A stretch of 13,632 nt of DNA from Chloroflexota bacterium (GCA_027624995.1 JAQBTI010000030.1:1-13632), one strand, 5' to 3'. Counted from the first letter of the stretch, positions 1 through 7,363 are shown. Notes: a model not told the origin generated them from the sequence alone. Numbers and translations: made by a program.

Positions 1-74
<74 letters not shown>

Positions 75-85
75 TCGAAACGTAG

Positions 86-119
86 AAAGGCCCGTGGATA
101 TCCACGGGCCTTTCATTTT
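86..119 (+). terminator. intrinsic terminator after tRNA-fMet
   Basis: A perfect 28-base palindrome at 86-113 (AAAGGCCCGTGGAT followed by its exact reverse complement) is followed by CATTTT. It begins 12 bases after the tRNA CCA end. The long stem and the T-rich tail on both sides (the flanking A3 and T3 extend the stem) suit a Rho-independent terminator on the plus strand. The tail on the minus strand is weaker. Confidence 0.85.
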
Positions 120-327
120 GTCGGGAACGCCCCGGCCGACTCGTGCAATCGTGTGCAACCGCAGACCGGGACCACCTCTTAGCGTACCTACTACCATCGG
201 CAAGTTTGAGAGATTCGTGATTGGTGGAGCGATAAGCTGTCACCGGCCTGCCGCCGTTGGTCCGACCTTTTGAAAGTGGGGCGATCGGCTTCCAACGACG
301 GGAGTTAGGTAGCCAAGTTTCCTCGGA

Positions 328-336
328 TGATATACT
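328..336 (+). promoter_or_regulatory. extended -10 promoter for the sigma factor gene
   Basis: TGATATACT reads as an extended -10 element (TG, one base, then TATACT). No good -35 box lies 16-18 bases upstream, which extended -10 promoters can do without. It lies 43 bases before the GTG start of the upstream part of the sigma gene. Two other promoters in the window (7441-7449 plus, 7355-7363 minus) have the same TGn-hexamer form. Confidence 0.5.
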
Positions 337-378
337 GGCAGGGTACGGAATTCGGGGCATGGGTCGCGTCTGTGTCAC

Positions 379-663
379 GTGTCCGCACTGTCCGGCGTCG
401 CCGATGTCGGTGAACAGATCGGTTTCCCAACGAATAGCCCACAAGAGGATTACCGGGTATCTCTATTGCCTGACAACGAGCGCCTAACTCCACACTCACT
501 CGAAGCTCCGGACGGCGACGATACCGAGACTCCCTTCGCCCCGTCCGACACCGAGACCACGCTGCGCGTCGTTGAAGGGTCCGACGATTCCGGCGACAAC
601 GTAAGGGACTACCTCCGCGCCATCGGCCAGCACGACTTGCTGACTCGCGAAGAGGAGCTTTAG
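379..663 (+). CDS. N-terminal part of sigma-70 family factor (region 1.2), cut by a frameshift
   Basis: This 94-residue reading frame ends in DNVRDYLRAIGQHDLLTREE plus EL and then TAG. That is a clear sigma-70 region 1.2 (compare the DPVRxYLxEIGxxxLLTxEEE pattern of RpoD/SigA), which contacts the -10 discriminator and the start of the promoter bubble. The preceding ~70 residues are acidic and low in complexity, as in the variable N-terminus of primary sigma factors. The rest of the sigma factor continues at once in another frame (684-1844), so I read this as the 5' piece of one gene with a one-base loss near 658-663. The start is uncertain: GTG at 379 has no good ribosome site, and TTG at 466 is an alternative. 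It follows the extended -10 promoter at 328-336. Confidence 0.6.
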   Translation: MSALSGVADVGEQIGFPTNSPQEDYRVSLLPDNERLTPHSLEAPDGDDTETPFAPSDTETTLRVVEGSDDSGDNVRDYLRAIGQHDLLTREEEL

Positions 664-683
664 GGCTGTCCGAAGAGCGCTGG

Positions 684-1844
684 ATGCTTCTCAAACGGAC
701 CAGGGTCGGGCTGCAAGAAGACCTTCAGCGCCAGCCCACCGAGCCGGAAACCGCCGCCGCCCTCTACCTGGCCCTGCGTGAACACCGTCAACTTCTCACG
801 TCTCTGGCGGCTGCCGTAATGAAGGGGGCGTCCGACGATACGCTCTTCGGTCTGCTTTCAGATTCTGACGTCCGGTCCGCGCTCCACAACCCGCTGAAAG
901 AAGAAATGAGGCAGGCCCTGGCCGGGGAGTTGCAGGTCCCCGAGCCCGACGTATCGACGGGAATAGCCGCCCTCTCCCGTCTTGCCTACCTTCTTCCCGT
1001 AGAGGTGGTCAAAGACCTGGACGCCGTCGCCAAGGACGGTTCTGTGGTGGACGAATTGGTCACCGCAATCGACGGTCGGGGGCTCCAGCTCCGGAAACTC
1101 TGGCAGCAGGTCGATAGCAAAGGGCGGGTCGCGTCCGAACGGCTGACGACGTCCAACCTCCGCCTGGTCGTCAGCGTCGCCAGGAAATATCTAGGTCGCG
1201 GGTTGCCTCTTCTCGACCTGATCCAGGAAGGGAACCTGGGCCTGATGAGGGCCGTCGAGAAATTCGATCCGCACCGCGGGTACAAGTTCAGTACATATGC
1301 GACGTGGTGGATCAGGCAGGCCATCACTAGGGCGCTGGCCGACCAGGGCCGGACGATCCGGTTGCCCGTCCATGTGGTCGAACGGCTGCAGCAGCTTAGC
1401 GGGGCCGAGAGGACGCTTGTGCGTACTCTCGACCGAGACCCGACCATCGACGAGATCGCCGAGGAGCTCGAGTGGTCCAAAGACGTGGTCGAAGGCCTTA
1501 TGACCCAGCGGCAGCACTCGGTCTCTCTGGAGACACCGGTTGGCGAGGAGCAGTCTACGCTGGAGGACTTCATCGAGGACACGTCTGGGTGGACGCCGGA
1601 TGAGGTCGCAATACGAATGGTGGACCGTGAAAACCTGCTTCAGGCCGTCGGAGAGTTGCCGCCGCGCCTGCGCCTGCTTCTGGCGTTGCGGTTCGGCTTC
1701 TTCGACGACCGGCCGCGCACCTTGGAGGAGGTGGGTCAAGAGCTAGGCGTTACTCGCGAACGGGTGAGGCAGCTCGAGAGGCAGGCACTGACCAAGCTGC
1801 GCCAGTCGGGGAGACTGCCTTCGGAAGACGATGTGGACCGGTAG
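684..1844 (+). CDS. RNA polymerase sigma factor, sigma-70 family (RpoD/SigA type), regions 2-4
   Basis: The protein directs RNA polymerase to promoters. Regions 2.1-2.4 lie at about residues 153-228 (NLRLVVSVARKYLGRGLPLL, the FSTYATWWIRQAITRAL core motif, then the -10 recognition helix). Region 3 is at about 235-310. Region 4 is at about 318-375, ending in a helix-turn-helix (TLEEVGQELGVTRERVRQLE) that reads the -35 box. Residues 1-150 form a non-conserved helical stretch like the insert between regions 1.2 and 2.1 of primary sigma factors. ATG 684 is the only start codon in this frame after the upstream stop at 573 and has only a weak ribosome site. The missing region 1.2 is encoded just upstream in a different frame (379-663); joining the two gives about 488 residues. 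Group 1 (housekeeping) is likely; a group 2 sigma is the alternative. GC and codon use match the neighbours. Confidence 0.9.
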   Translation: MLLKRTRVGLQEDLQRQPTEPETAAALYLALREHRQLLTSLAAAVMKGASDDTLFGLLSDSDVRSALHNPLKEEMRQALAGELQVPEPDVSTGIAALSRLAYLLPVEVVKDLDAVAKDGSVVDELVTAIDGRGLQLRKLWQQVDSKGRVASERLTTSNLRLVVSVARKYLGRGLPLLDLIQEGNLGLMRAVEKFDPHRGYKFSTYATWWIRQAITRALADQGRTIRLPVHVVERLQQLSGAERTLVRTLDRDPTIDEIAEELEWSKDVVEGLMTQRQHSVSLETPVGEEQSTLEDFIEDTSGWTPDEVAIRMVDRENLLQAVGELPPRLRLLLALRFGFFDDRPRTLEEVGQELGVTRERVRQLERQALTKLRQSGRLPSEDDVDR

Positions 1845-1915
1845 AGCTAAGGTAGTTCAGCACCGATGCCCCAGCGTACATCGAGACCGGCACTGAGTCG
1901 TGGCAGGGGTGAATC

Positions 1916-3370
1916 CTAGCCCTTGATCACGCCCAAGGGCTTGAGCCGGGCGACTCTTCTGGACAGGCCCGCTTCGTCGGCGACGCGAACGACATCCTCC
2001 ACGTCCTTGTAGGCCATCGGGGCCTCCTCGGCCAGCGAAGCCCATCCTTGGGCCATCGCGATGATCCCATCCGCCTCAAGCTCGGCCCGGATGTCCCGGC
2101 CCTCGAGCATTTTCTTGGCCCGAGTGCGGCTCTCGGCGCGCCCGGCGCCGTGGCAGGTCGAGCCGAAGCTCTCCTCCATTGCTCCCTGTGCTCCAACCGC
2201 CAGGAATGAGTAGCGGCCCATGTCGCCCGGGATCAGCACCGGCTGGCCGATTTCGCGATAGCGCTCCGGCACGTCGGGGTGGCCTGCCGGAAAGGACCTG
2301 GTTGCCCCTTTGCGGTGCACGCATAGCCGCCGCTTCCGGCCGTCGACGACGTGCTCCTCGATCTTGGCCATGTTGTGGCTGACGTCGTAGACCTGCCGCA
2401 TGTCCATGTCGGACCACGACCGGCTGAACACGCTCTCGAAAGATAGCCTCGCCCAGTGAGCAATGCATTGGCGGTTCGCCCAGGCGAAGTTGGCCGCGGC
2501 GCGCATCGCGCCCAGGTACCTTCGGCCCTCTGGTGACTCGACCGGCACCGATGCGAGCTGACGGTCAGGGAGATCTATGCCGTAAGTCTTCGAGGCGCTC
2601 TCGATGACCTTCAGGGAATCGGTGCACACCTGGTGACCCAGGCCGCGAGAGCCGGTGTGGATCATCACGACCACCTGGCCGGTCTCCACTCCCATCACCG
2701 ATGCCGCGTTTGAGTCGAAGACCTGATCGACGACCTGGACCTCCAGGAAGTGGTTGCCGGAGCCAAGGGTGCCGAGCTGCGACCTGCCCCGCGCCCCGGG
2801 CCTCTCTCCGACCGCGTCCAACTCCGCGCCCGCGATGCGCCCGCCCTCCTCGGTGACTTCCAGGTCGTCAGGGTCTCCAAGCCCTCGTTCCACCGCCCAC
2901 TCAGCGCCCTGGCTGAGGACCTGGTTGACCTCTCGGACCTCCAGCTTGAGCCTGTTGCCCGCTCCCGTGCCGGTGTGGATGTCCCGGAACAGGGTAGAGA
3001 TCAAGTCCTTGAGCAGCGGCCTAACGTCGGCCTCCGTCAGGTCGGACCGCAGTAGCCGCATCCCGCAGTTGATGTCGAAGCCTACGCCGCCGGGCGAAAC
3101 GACGCCGCCCTCGTCTATGTCCGTCGCAGCGACTCCGCCGATGGGGAAGCCGTAACCCCAGTGCACGTCGGGCATCGCCAAGGAGTGGCCGACGATCCCA
3201 GGCAGAAAGGCGACGTTTGCTACCTGCTCCACGCTCGGGTCCTCGGCGATGTACTTCATGAGTCGCTCGTCGGCATAGATCATGCCCGGGACGCGCATAC
3301 CGTCCTTGTAGTCCTGCGGCAACTCCAGCCGGACCTCATCGACCCTGCGGAGTACCTTTGTGTAGTCCAT
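1916..3370 (-). CDS. rtcB: RtcB family tRNA/RNA-splicing ligase
   Basis: RtcB joins 2',3'-cyclic phosphate (or 3'-phosphate) RNA ends to 5'-OH ends, using GTP and Mn2+, in tRNA splicing or RNA repair. The 484-residue protein shows the expected metal and catalytic residues: Asp99 and Cys102 in VGFDINCGMR, His207 in GSGNHFLE, His238 in IHTGSRGLGH, His332 in VSHNMAK, and His407 in STCHGAGR, the histidine that takes GMP. These positions sit within three or four residues of those in the 481-residue Pyrococcus enzyme, so this is the long archaeal-like form rather than the ~408-residue E. coli form. I start at the ATG at 3368-3370 (MDYTKVLRR), as the open frame further upstream has no family similarity. 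No Shine-Dalgarno is visible, but a -10 box lies just before the ATG. Archease is encoded upstream on the same strand. It converges with the sigma gene across 71 bases in which I see no terminator. Confidence 0.95.
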   Translation of the reverse strand: MDYTKVLRRVDEVRLELPQDYKDGMRVPGMIYADERLMKYIAEDPSVEQVANVAFLPGIVGHSLAMPDVHWGYGFPIGGVAATDIDEGGVVSPGGVGFDINCGMRLLRSDLTEADVRPLLKDLISTLFRDIHTGTGAGNRLKLEVREVNQVLSQGAEWAVERGLGDPDDLEVTEEGGRIAGAELDAVGERPGARGRSQLGTLGSGNHFLEVQVVDQVFDSNAASVMGVETGQVVVMIHTGSRGLGHQVCTDSLKVIESASKTYGIDLPDRQLASVPVESPEGRRYLGAMRAAANFAWANRQCIAHWARLSFESVFSRSWSDMDMRQVYDVSHNMAKIEEHVVDGRKRRLCVHRKGATRSFPAGHPDVPERYREIGQPVLIPGDMGRYSFLAVGAQGAMEESFGSTCHGAGRAESRTRAKKMLEGRDIRAELEADGIIAMAQGWASLAEEAPMAYKDVEDVVRVADEAGLSRRVARLKPLGVIKG

Positions 3371-3376
3371 CGCGTC

Positions 3377-3382
3377 AGTGTA
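3377..3382 (-). promoter_or_regulatory. candidate -10 box for a leaderless rtcB mRNA
   Basis: On the minus strand TACACT is followed by six bases (GACGCG) and then the rtcB ATG. A TANNNT box 6-7 bases before the start codon is the arrangement seen at leaderless transcripts, and no ribosome-binding site lies upstream of this ATG. No clear -35 sits at normal distance: a TTGAAA is present but 24 bases away. Confidence 0.4.
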
Positions 3383-3399
3383 GCACCGGGGTGGAGGCC

Positions 3400-3420
3400 G
3401 GGCGGGTTTCAATCCCGCCC
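3400..3420. repeat. inverted repeat upstream of rtcB
   Basis: GGGCGGG, seven bases (TTTCAAT), then CCCGCCC form a perfect 7-bp GC stem. It lies 30 bases upstream of rtcB and 123 bases downstream of the membrane-protein gene (both minus strand). Neither strand has a T-tract after it, so it is not a standard intrinsic terminator. It could slow transcription, or act as an operator or RNA structure. Confidence 0.5.
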
Positions 3421-3542
3421 AATAGCGCTGGAACCACCGTCTGTGACGTTCCGTGAAGTACCACTTCCCGCCCCGGTGACAGCATGAGGCCAATCCGCAT
3501 GGTCAGGCAGTTTTAGGTTTTCTGTTCGTCTTGGGAGGTGTT

Positions 3543-4250
3543 TCAGGCAACTGTCTGGTCTGGCACAGTTCCGTAGTACAGGGCTGGAGGACCATTTGTA
3601 ACAAACTCAAGCCTCGACTCAAGCGTTCGCTTGAATACATCGTTGTACCGGGCGACAATTTCCGCGCCGAGGCGCAGGCCGGGCAAATCCTGATCTTCCA
3701 CCCATCTGAATGCGCCATCCTCACCCACTCCCACAGCAGTCTCGTTCTGCTGGAACTCAATCGTTTCCAGGTGGGGTTTTTCGGAGTGTCGGATCCAGAT
3801 AGTGAGGTTCATCGCGGGTCCTTTTCCGACGTTCCAGTAATCGACTCGAATGCCTGTCCCGCCAACTTGAGTCGCGGAGAGCTTGATGACTGGCGCCATC
3901 GCATTGTGCTCCGCATTCACTGCTGTCTGTGCGGTCCGATTACTGATTTCCACTTGCTTCACGGCGATTTCAATGGCGCCGCTAGTGGCCTTGATCTGCA
4001 GCCGCATATGTAGTGAGCCCACCACGGCAAACCATGCCACCATGAACGCGGCGTCGGCCGCAGCGACCGACGCCTTTTCGCTTGGTTCGGATGCCAGCAA
4101 CCAGAAAACCAACCCAGCGACAAATATGACCAGCGCCACAGAGGGTACGATGAGCACGTCCCACCGTACCCAGTGCCGCTCCACCCAGCCGTCCAGCCTG
4201 TCTCTTAGCCACAGAATCGGAGCCGTAACGAGTCTCATCGCTTTCACCAT
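3543..4250 (-). CDS. hypothetical two-helix membrane protein between archease and rtcB
   Basis: I do not recognise a named family. The 235-residue protein has a basic N-terminus, two hydrophobic helices (about 31-52, VLIVPSVALVIFVAGLVFWL, and about 61-82), a short predicted helical linker (about 86-115), and a C-terminal beta-rich domain with the phrase YWNVGKGPAMNLTIWIRH. That last pattern recurs in many bacterial membrane proteins of unknown function; this is memory of the type, not a search. Both ends probably face the cytoplasm. I chose ATG 4248-4250 because GGAGGTGAG stands directly before it; GTG at 4247 has better spacing and is possible. The longer frame up to 4343 lacks a ribosome site. 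GC is about 54% over the four 60-base lines I counted by hand, visibly lower than in rtcB. It is separated from archease by 159 bases and from rtcB by 172. Confidence 0.75.
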   Translation of the reverse strand: MVKAMRLVTAPILWLRDRLDGWVERHWVRWDVLIVPSVALVIFVAGLVFWLLASEPSEKASVAAADAAFMVAWFAVVGSLHMRLQIKATSGAIEIAVKQVEISNRTAQTAVNAEHNAMAPVIKLSATQVGGTGIRVDYWNVGKGPAMNLTIWIRHSEKPHLETIEFQQNETAVGVGEDGAFRWVEDQDLPGLRLGAEIVARYNDVFKRTLESRLEFVTNGPPALYYGTVPDQTVA

Positions 4251-4299
4251 CTCACCTCCGAGCTCTCGGCTAGGCATTTCGCGAGGCATGACCAAGGCT

Positions 4300-4319
4300 G
4301 ATACCAGACGATACCAGAC
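4300..4319. repeat. tandem duplication of a 10-mer
   Basis: GATACCAGAC occurs twice in direct succession in the spacer between archease and the membrane-protein gene. It lies 50 bases upstream of the chosen start of the latter. It may be an operator half-site pair or a simple duplication. Confidence 0.6.
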
Positions 4320-4409
4320 CCGCCCCCTACGTGATCTGCCCACCGGGCACGCCCCTCTACCTCACCTCACAAGCGACCCCACACGGGTCCAGGGCTGCGC
4401 GCTGGCTGG

Positions 4410-4826
4410 TTAGACGTCGAGGACGACCTGGATGCGCCATTCGCCGTTGTGGGTGACCTTCAGATCGTGGTAAGTCGCGGCCTTAACGGCGGTGAGGAAG
4501 GTGTGCCGTCCGCTCTCGACGGGCTCACCGAGGCATCTTGCTGACAGGGACGCGCCGTCGGCGCCGACGGCTACACGAAACTCCGCTGGGAGAAAACCAT
4601 CTGCCTCGTATCTGAAGAGGAGCTCGTTCAGCCAGTCGACGACGAGGGTCTCGGAGTCCGTGGAGCTGACCGACACCTCGATCTCTGACTTGAACTGGAC
4701 GGTATCGAGATCGACGATGATGCTGAACATGCCGATCGCAGCCCAGGATAGGGCCTCGGCCAGGCTATCGCCAGTGGCCACCACGCCCACGTCGGCGGTG
4801 TGTTCGAAGGCCTCGAATCCGCCCAA
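4410..4826 (-). CDS. archease, RtcB-activating protein
   Basis: Archease speeds guanylylation of RtcB and widens its nucleotide use. The 138-residue product has the family's start (FEAFEHTADVGV, with the metal-binding His-Thr-Ala-Asp near residues 9-12), GDSLAEAL and AAIGMF, the middle LNELLFRYEADGFLP, the AATYHDLKV motif, and a closing VQVVLDV-like strand. Length and both ends match the family. The start is TTG at 4824-4826, preceded by AAAGAGG at good distance; there is no ATG nearby. It begins 38 bases after the stop of the molybdenum hydroxylase gene and is probably co-transcribed with it. rtcB lies downstream on the same strand after one unrelated gene, which supports a joint RNA-ligation role. 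Confidence 0.93.
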   Translation of the reverse strand: MGGFEAFEHTADVGVVATGDSLAEALSWAAIGMFSIIVDLDTVQFKSEIEVSVSSTDSETLVVDWLNELLFRYEADGFLPAEFRVAVGADGASLSARCLGEPVESGRHTFLTAVKAATYHDLKVTHNGEWRIQVVLDV

Positions 4827-4864
4827 CCTGGGCCTCTTTTCGGTTGAAGAAGCCGGGCGAGGCT

Positions 4865-7078
4865 CTAGTTGCCGTTCTTGCCGTTGAGGGCCGCGAGGAC
4901 CGCCCCAGGGTTCATGGGCAGTGTGTCCATCCTGACGCCGGTCGCGTGGTAGATAGCATTGGCGATCGCAGCCAACGGGGGCACGATCGAGACTTCGCCG
5001 ACCCCGCGGACTCCGTATGGATGTCCAGGGTTCGCGACCTCGACTATCACCGTGTCGATCATCGGCAGGTCGAGTGACGTGGGCATTCGGTAGTCCAGGA
5101 AGCTCGAGTTGAGCATCTGTCCGTTGTCGCCCATGTAGTACTCCTCGTTCAGCGCCCAGCCGATCCCCTGGACGACTCCGCCTTGGATCTGCCCCTCGAC
5201 ATAGCTGGGGTGGACGGCCTTGCCGGCGTCCTGCACCGCCGTGTACCTCAGGATGGTCACCTTACCCGTGTCCGGGTCTACTTCTACGTCAACGATGTTG
5301 GCCGCGAAGGCGCTGCCCGAGGTCGTCGGGGCGACATTGGCGCGGCCGAACACCGGCCCTCCGGTACTCGGTAGTGCCGCCGCGAGCTCCTTGAAGGTGG
5401 CCTTTAGCTCCGGGTCCTTGCTGAACTGAAAGACGCCGTCCACAAGTTCCACGTTCTCGACGTCGGTCTCCCAAAGGATCGCGGCGCGCTCTAGCATCTG
5501 GCGTTTGACGTCCTGACCCGCCTCGTAGCTTGCCCAGCCGGTCTTGAACGCCGCACCGCTTCCGCCGGTCATAGAGGTGTACCCAATCGACTCGGTATCG
5601 CCGACCTGCGGATGGACGTCCTCTACCGGCATCCCCAAAACCTCAGCGAACTGCTGGGCGGCGGCCGGACGCGTTCCGCCGATGTCCATCGAGCCGATCA
5701 CCAGATTGACCGTCCCATCGTAGTTGACGTTGGCTGTCGCGCAGGCCGCGCCTCCGCCGTTCATCCAGAAACCGGACGCGACGCCGCGACCGCGGTAGGG
5801 CCCTTCCAAGGGCGCGGAGTAGTGCTCGTGGGCTTTGGTCGCCTCCGCCGTCTCGATGGCGCCGATGGGCGGGTTGATGAACCCGTTGACCCGGCGCGTA
5901 CCCTCTTTCGCGCTGTTCATGATGCGCAGGTCCATAGGGTCCATTGTCAGCTTCTCAGCGATCTCGTCCATGATCGATTCAGATGCGAACGCAGCCCCGG
6001 GCGCTCCCGGAGCTCTGTATGCGGAGGTCTTAGGCTTGTTGTCCAAGACATCGTAGGCATCGATGACGACGTTCTCTATGTCGTATGGCGAAAAGACGCA
6101 GTTTGCGCCTCCACCGGCCGATGAACCTGGAAATGCACCCGACTCGTACTTCAGCTCCGCAGTCGCGGCAGTCAGTCGGCCGTCTTTGGTGACGCCCATC
6201 TTGACCTTCATGTAGCTCCCACCGGTGGGACCGCTGGCCTCCAGGACCTCCGCACGGCTCATGGTCACCTTGACTGGCAGACCGGCCTTCCGAGACAGCA
6301 AAGCGGCGACAGGTTCTAGGTAGATAGTCGTCTTACCGCCGAATCCGCCGCCGATCTCCATAGGCACGACCTTTACCTTGGACGAAGGGAGATCCAGGGC
6401 CTCGGCGGTTGCTTCGCCGATCTGGAAGTGTCCCTGAGAGCTGCCCCACACCGTGATCTTGTCCGGACCCCACCAAGACGTTGCGGTCACGGGCTCGATG
6501 TAGCCCTGATGTATGGTGTCGGTGTGGAACTCCCTTTCGATCACGATGTCGGCGGCCGCGAAGCCCTTTTCGACGTCACCCAGCTTGTACTGGGTGTGGC
6601 CGGTGACATTGCTGTCCATATCCTCGTGCACCAGAGGCGCACCTTCGGCCATCGCCTCGGTAACGTTCCTGACGGCGGGAAGTACTTTGTACTGAACGTC
6701 GATCAGCGAAAGAGCCTCTTCCGCCGCATGGACGTTGGCCGCTGCCACCGCGGCTACCGCATGCCCTTTGTACAGGACTTTCTTGCTGGCCAGAACGTTC
6801 GTCGATACCCTCGGCGCCTTGTCTCCCCGCTCGGGCAGGTCCGCGCTCGTCACGACTGCGTTGACCTCCGGATGGGCCTCCGCGCGCGACGTATCTATCG
6901 ACAGGATTCGCGCGTGGGCGTGAGGGCTCCTGAGCACCTTTCCGAATAGAAGGCCGGGCAGGCGCATGTCCGCCCCGTAGAGCGCCCTTCCGGTGACCTT
7001 GTCGTAACCGTCGTGGCGGACGGGGCGCGTCCCGACTACCTTGAACTCCTTGGTCGATAGAACGACGTTGGATGTCAT
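4865..7078 (-). CDS. xanthine dehydrogenase/aldehyde oxidase/CO dehydrogenase family molybdopterin-binding large subunit
   Basis: Enzymes of this family hydroxylate N-heterocycles or aldehydes, or oxidise CO, at a molybdopterin site. The 737 residues show the N-terminal domain start (VRHDGYDKVTGRALYGADM), the cofactor loop GGGFGGK at 243-249, TSAYRAPGAPG at 351-361 where CoxL has AYRCSFR and xanthine dehydrogenases have an arginine loop, and the catalytic glutamate in GVRGVGEVS, Glu695. The CoxL Cys motif is absent, so true CO oxidation is unlikely; the substrate is unknown. ATG 7078 has AAGGAG upstream. The usual [2Fe-2S] and FAD subunits are not encoded on either side, so they must lie elsewhere or be replaced. 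A HicB-like gene precedes it by 69 bases and archease follows by 38. Confidence 0.93.
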   Translation of the reverse strand: MTSNVVLSTKEFKVVGTRPVRHDGYDKVTGRALYGADMRLPGLLFGKVLRSPHAHARILSIDTSRAEAHPEVNAVVTSADLPERGDKAPRVSTNVLASKKVLYKGHAVAAVAAANVHAAEEALSLIDVQYKVLPAVRNVTEAMAEGAPLVHEDMDSNVTGHTQYKLGDVEKGFAAADIVIEREFHTDTIHQGYIEPVTATSWWGPDKITVWGSSQGHFQIGEATAEALDLPSSKVKVVPMEIGGGFGGKTTIYLEPVAALLSRKAGLPVKVTMSRAEVLEASGPTGGSYMKVKMGVTKDGRLTAATAELKYESGAFPGSSAGGGANCVFSPYDIENVVIDAYDVLDNKPKTSAYRAPGAPGAAFASESIMDEIAEKLTMDPMDLRIMNSAKEGTRRVNGFINPPIGAIETAEATKAHEHYSAPLEGPYRGRGVASGFWMNGGGAACATANVNYDGTVNLVIGSMDIGGTRPAAAQQFAEVLGMPVEDVHPQVGDTESIGYTSMTGGSGAAFKTGWASYEAGQDVKRQMLERAAILWETDVENVELVDGVFQFSKDPELKATFKELAAALPSTGGPVFGRANVAPTTSGSAFAANIVDVEVDPDTGKVTILRYTAVQDAGKAVHPSYVEGQIQGGVVQGIGWALNEEYYMGDNGQMLNSSFLDYRMPTSLDLPMIDTVIVEVANPGHPYGVRGVGEVSIVPPLAAIANAIYHATGVRMDTLPMNPGAVLAALNGKNGN

Positions 7079-7147
7079 ACGATGCTTTCTCCTTGTCCTG
7101 ATCGACTGGGTGTTACAGTGTCCTGCGTAGGGCCGTACGCCTCGGCC

Positions 7148-7333
7148 TCATGCGAAGTGAAGCCGGACCACTTGGGGCCTGCTATCGTCGTCGAAGTGGC
7201 ACTGCACCGCGTCACGGACTTGGATCTGTAGGTCCGCAGCGTCGTCTGCCTCCGTAAATATGGAGAAACCCAGAGCCCTGGCTGTCAGCCCGCCCTCCGG
7301 AGCCTCTTCGACAACGAAGATCACTTCATCCAT
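7148..7333 (-). CDS. small HicB-like protein (often misnamed 2-oxoisovalerate dehydrogenase E1 beta)
   Basis: The 61-residue protein starts MDEVIFVVEEAPEGGLTARA, has LGFSIFTEADD, and ends VRDAVQCHFDDDSRPQVVRLHFA. This fits a family of 60-75 residue proteins with a HicB-like alpha/beta fold (strand, strand, helix of the 'L..qvRDAV.cHF' type). Databases often label them 2-oxoisovalerate dehydrogenase by mistake. The typical tail RDEVI.V after RLHF is missing, so it is slightly short. ATG 7331-7333 has AGGTAGG six bases upstream and an extended -10 at 7355-7363. No HicA toxin gene is next to it, so a working toxin-antitoxin pair is not shown. Its function is unknown. Confidence 0.75.
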   Translation of the reverse strand: MDEVIFVVEEAPEGGLTARALGFSIFTEADDAADLQIQVRDAVQCHFDDDSRPQVVRLHFA

Positions 7334-7354
7334 GACCGCCTACCTCTGGCGACG

Positions 7355-7363
7355 ATTTTATCA
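7355..7363 (-). promoter_or_regulatory. extended -10 promoter for the HicB-like/molybdenum hydroxylase transcript
   Basis: On the minus strand TGATAAAAT gives TG, one base and TAAAAT, an extended -10. It lies 22 bases before the ATG of the HicB-like gene. No convincing -35 is visible. It stands back to back with the argJ promoter in the same 193-base divergent region. Confidence 0.5.

Noticed and set aside
141..159. Imperfect repeat TCGTGCAA/TCGTGTGCAA after the tRNA as an integration site
   Set aside because: There is no integrase gene, no copy of the tRNA 3' end, and no element boundary in the window.
655..668. Programmed +1 frameshift as in the RF2 gene (CTT followed by a stop)
   Set aside because: A +1 shift leads into a frame that gives unrelated sequence and soon stops; the sigma continuation needs -1 or +2.
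2750..3155. Plus-strand open frames opposite rtcB, and similar long frames opposite the other genes
   Set aside because: These are shadows of GC-rich coding sequence, without domains or ribosome sites.
3400..3430. GTTTCAATCCC, which resembles the end of a CRISPR repeat or a tRNA T-arm
   Set aside because: It occurs only once, with no spacers; as a T-arm the loop is off register and no acceptor or anticodon arm can be built around it.
3390..3450. T-box-like GGTGGTTCCAGCG on the minus strand before rtcB
   Set aside because: It deviates from the T-box core, no specifier stem or terminator/sequestor pair is clear, and rtcB is not a known T-box target.
4865..7078. Form I CO dehydrogenase large subunit (CoxL)
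   Set aside because: The defining AYxCSFR loop is absent and neither CoxS nor CoxM is adjacent.
7148..7333. 2-oxoisovalerate dehydrogenase E1 beta subunit
   Set aside because: At 61 residues it is far too short, with no thiamine-enzyme motifs; the label is a known database misnomer for this small family.
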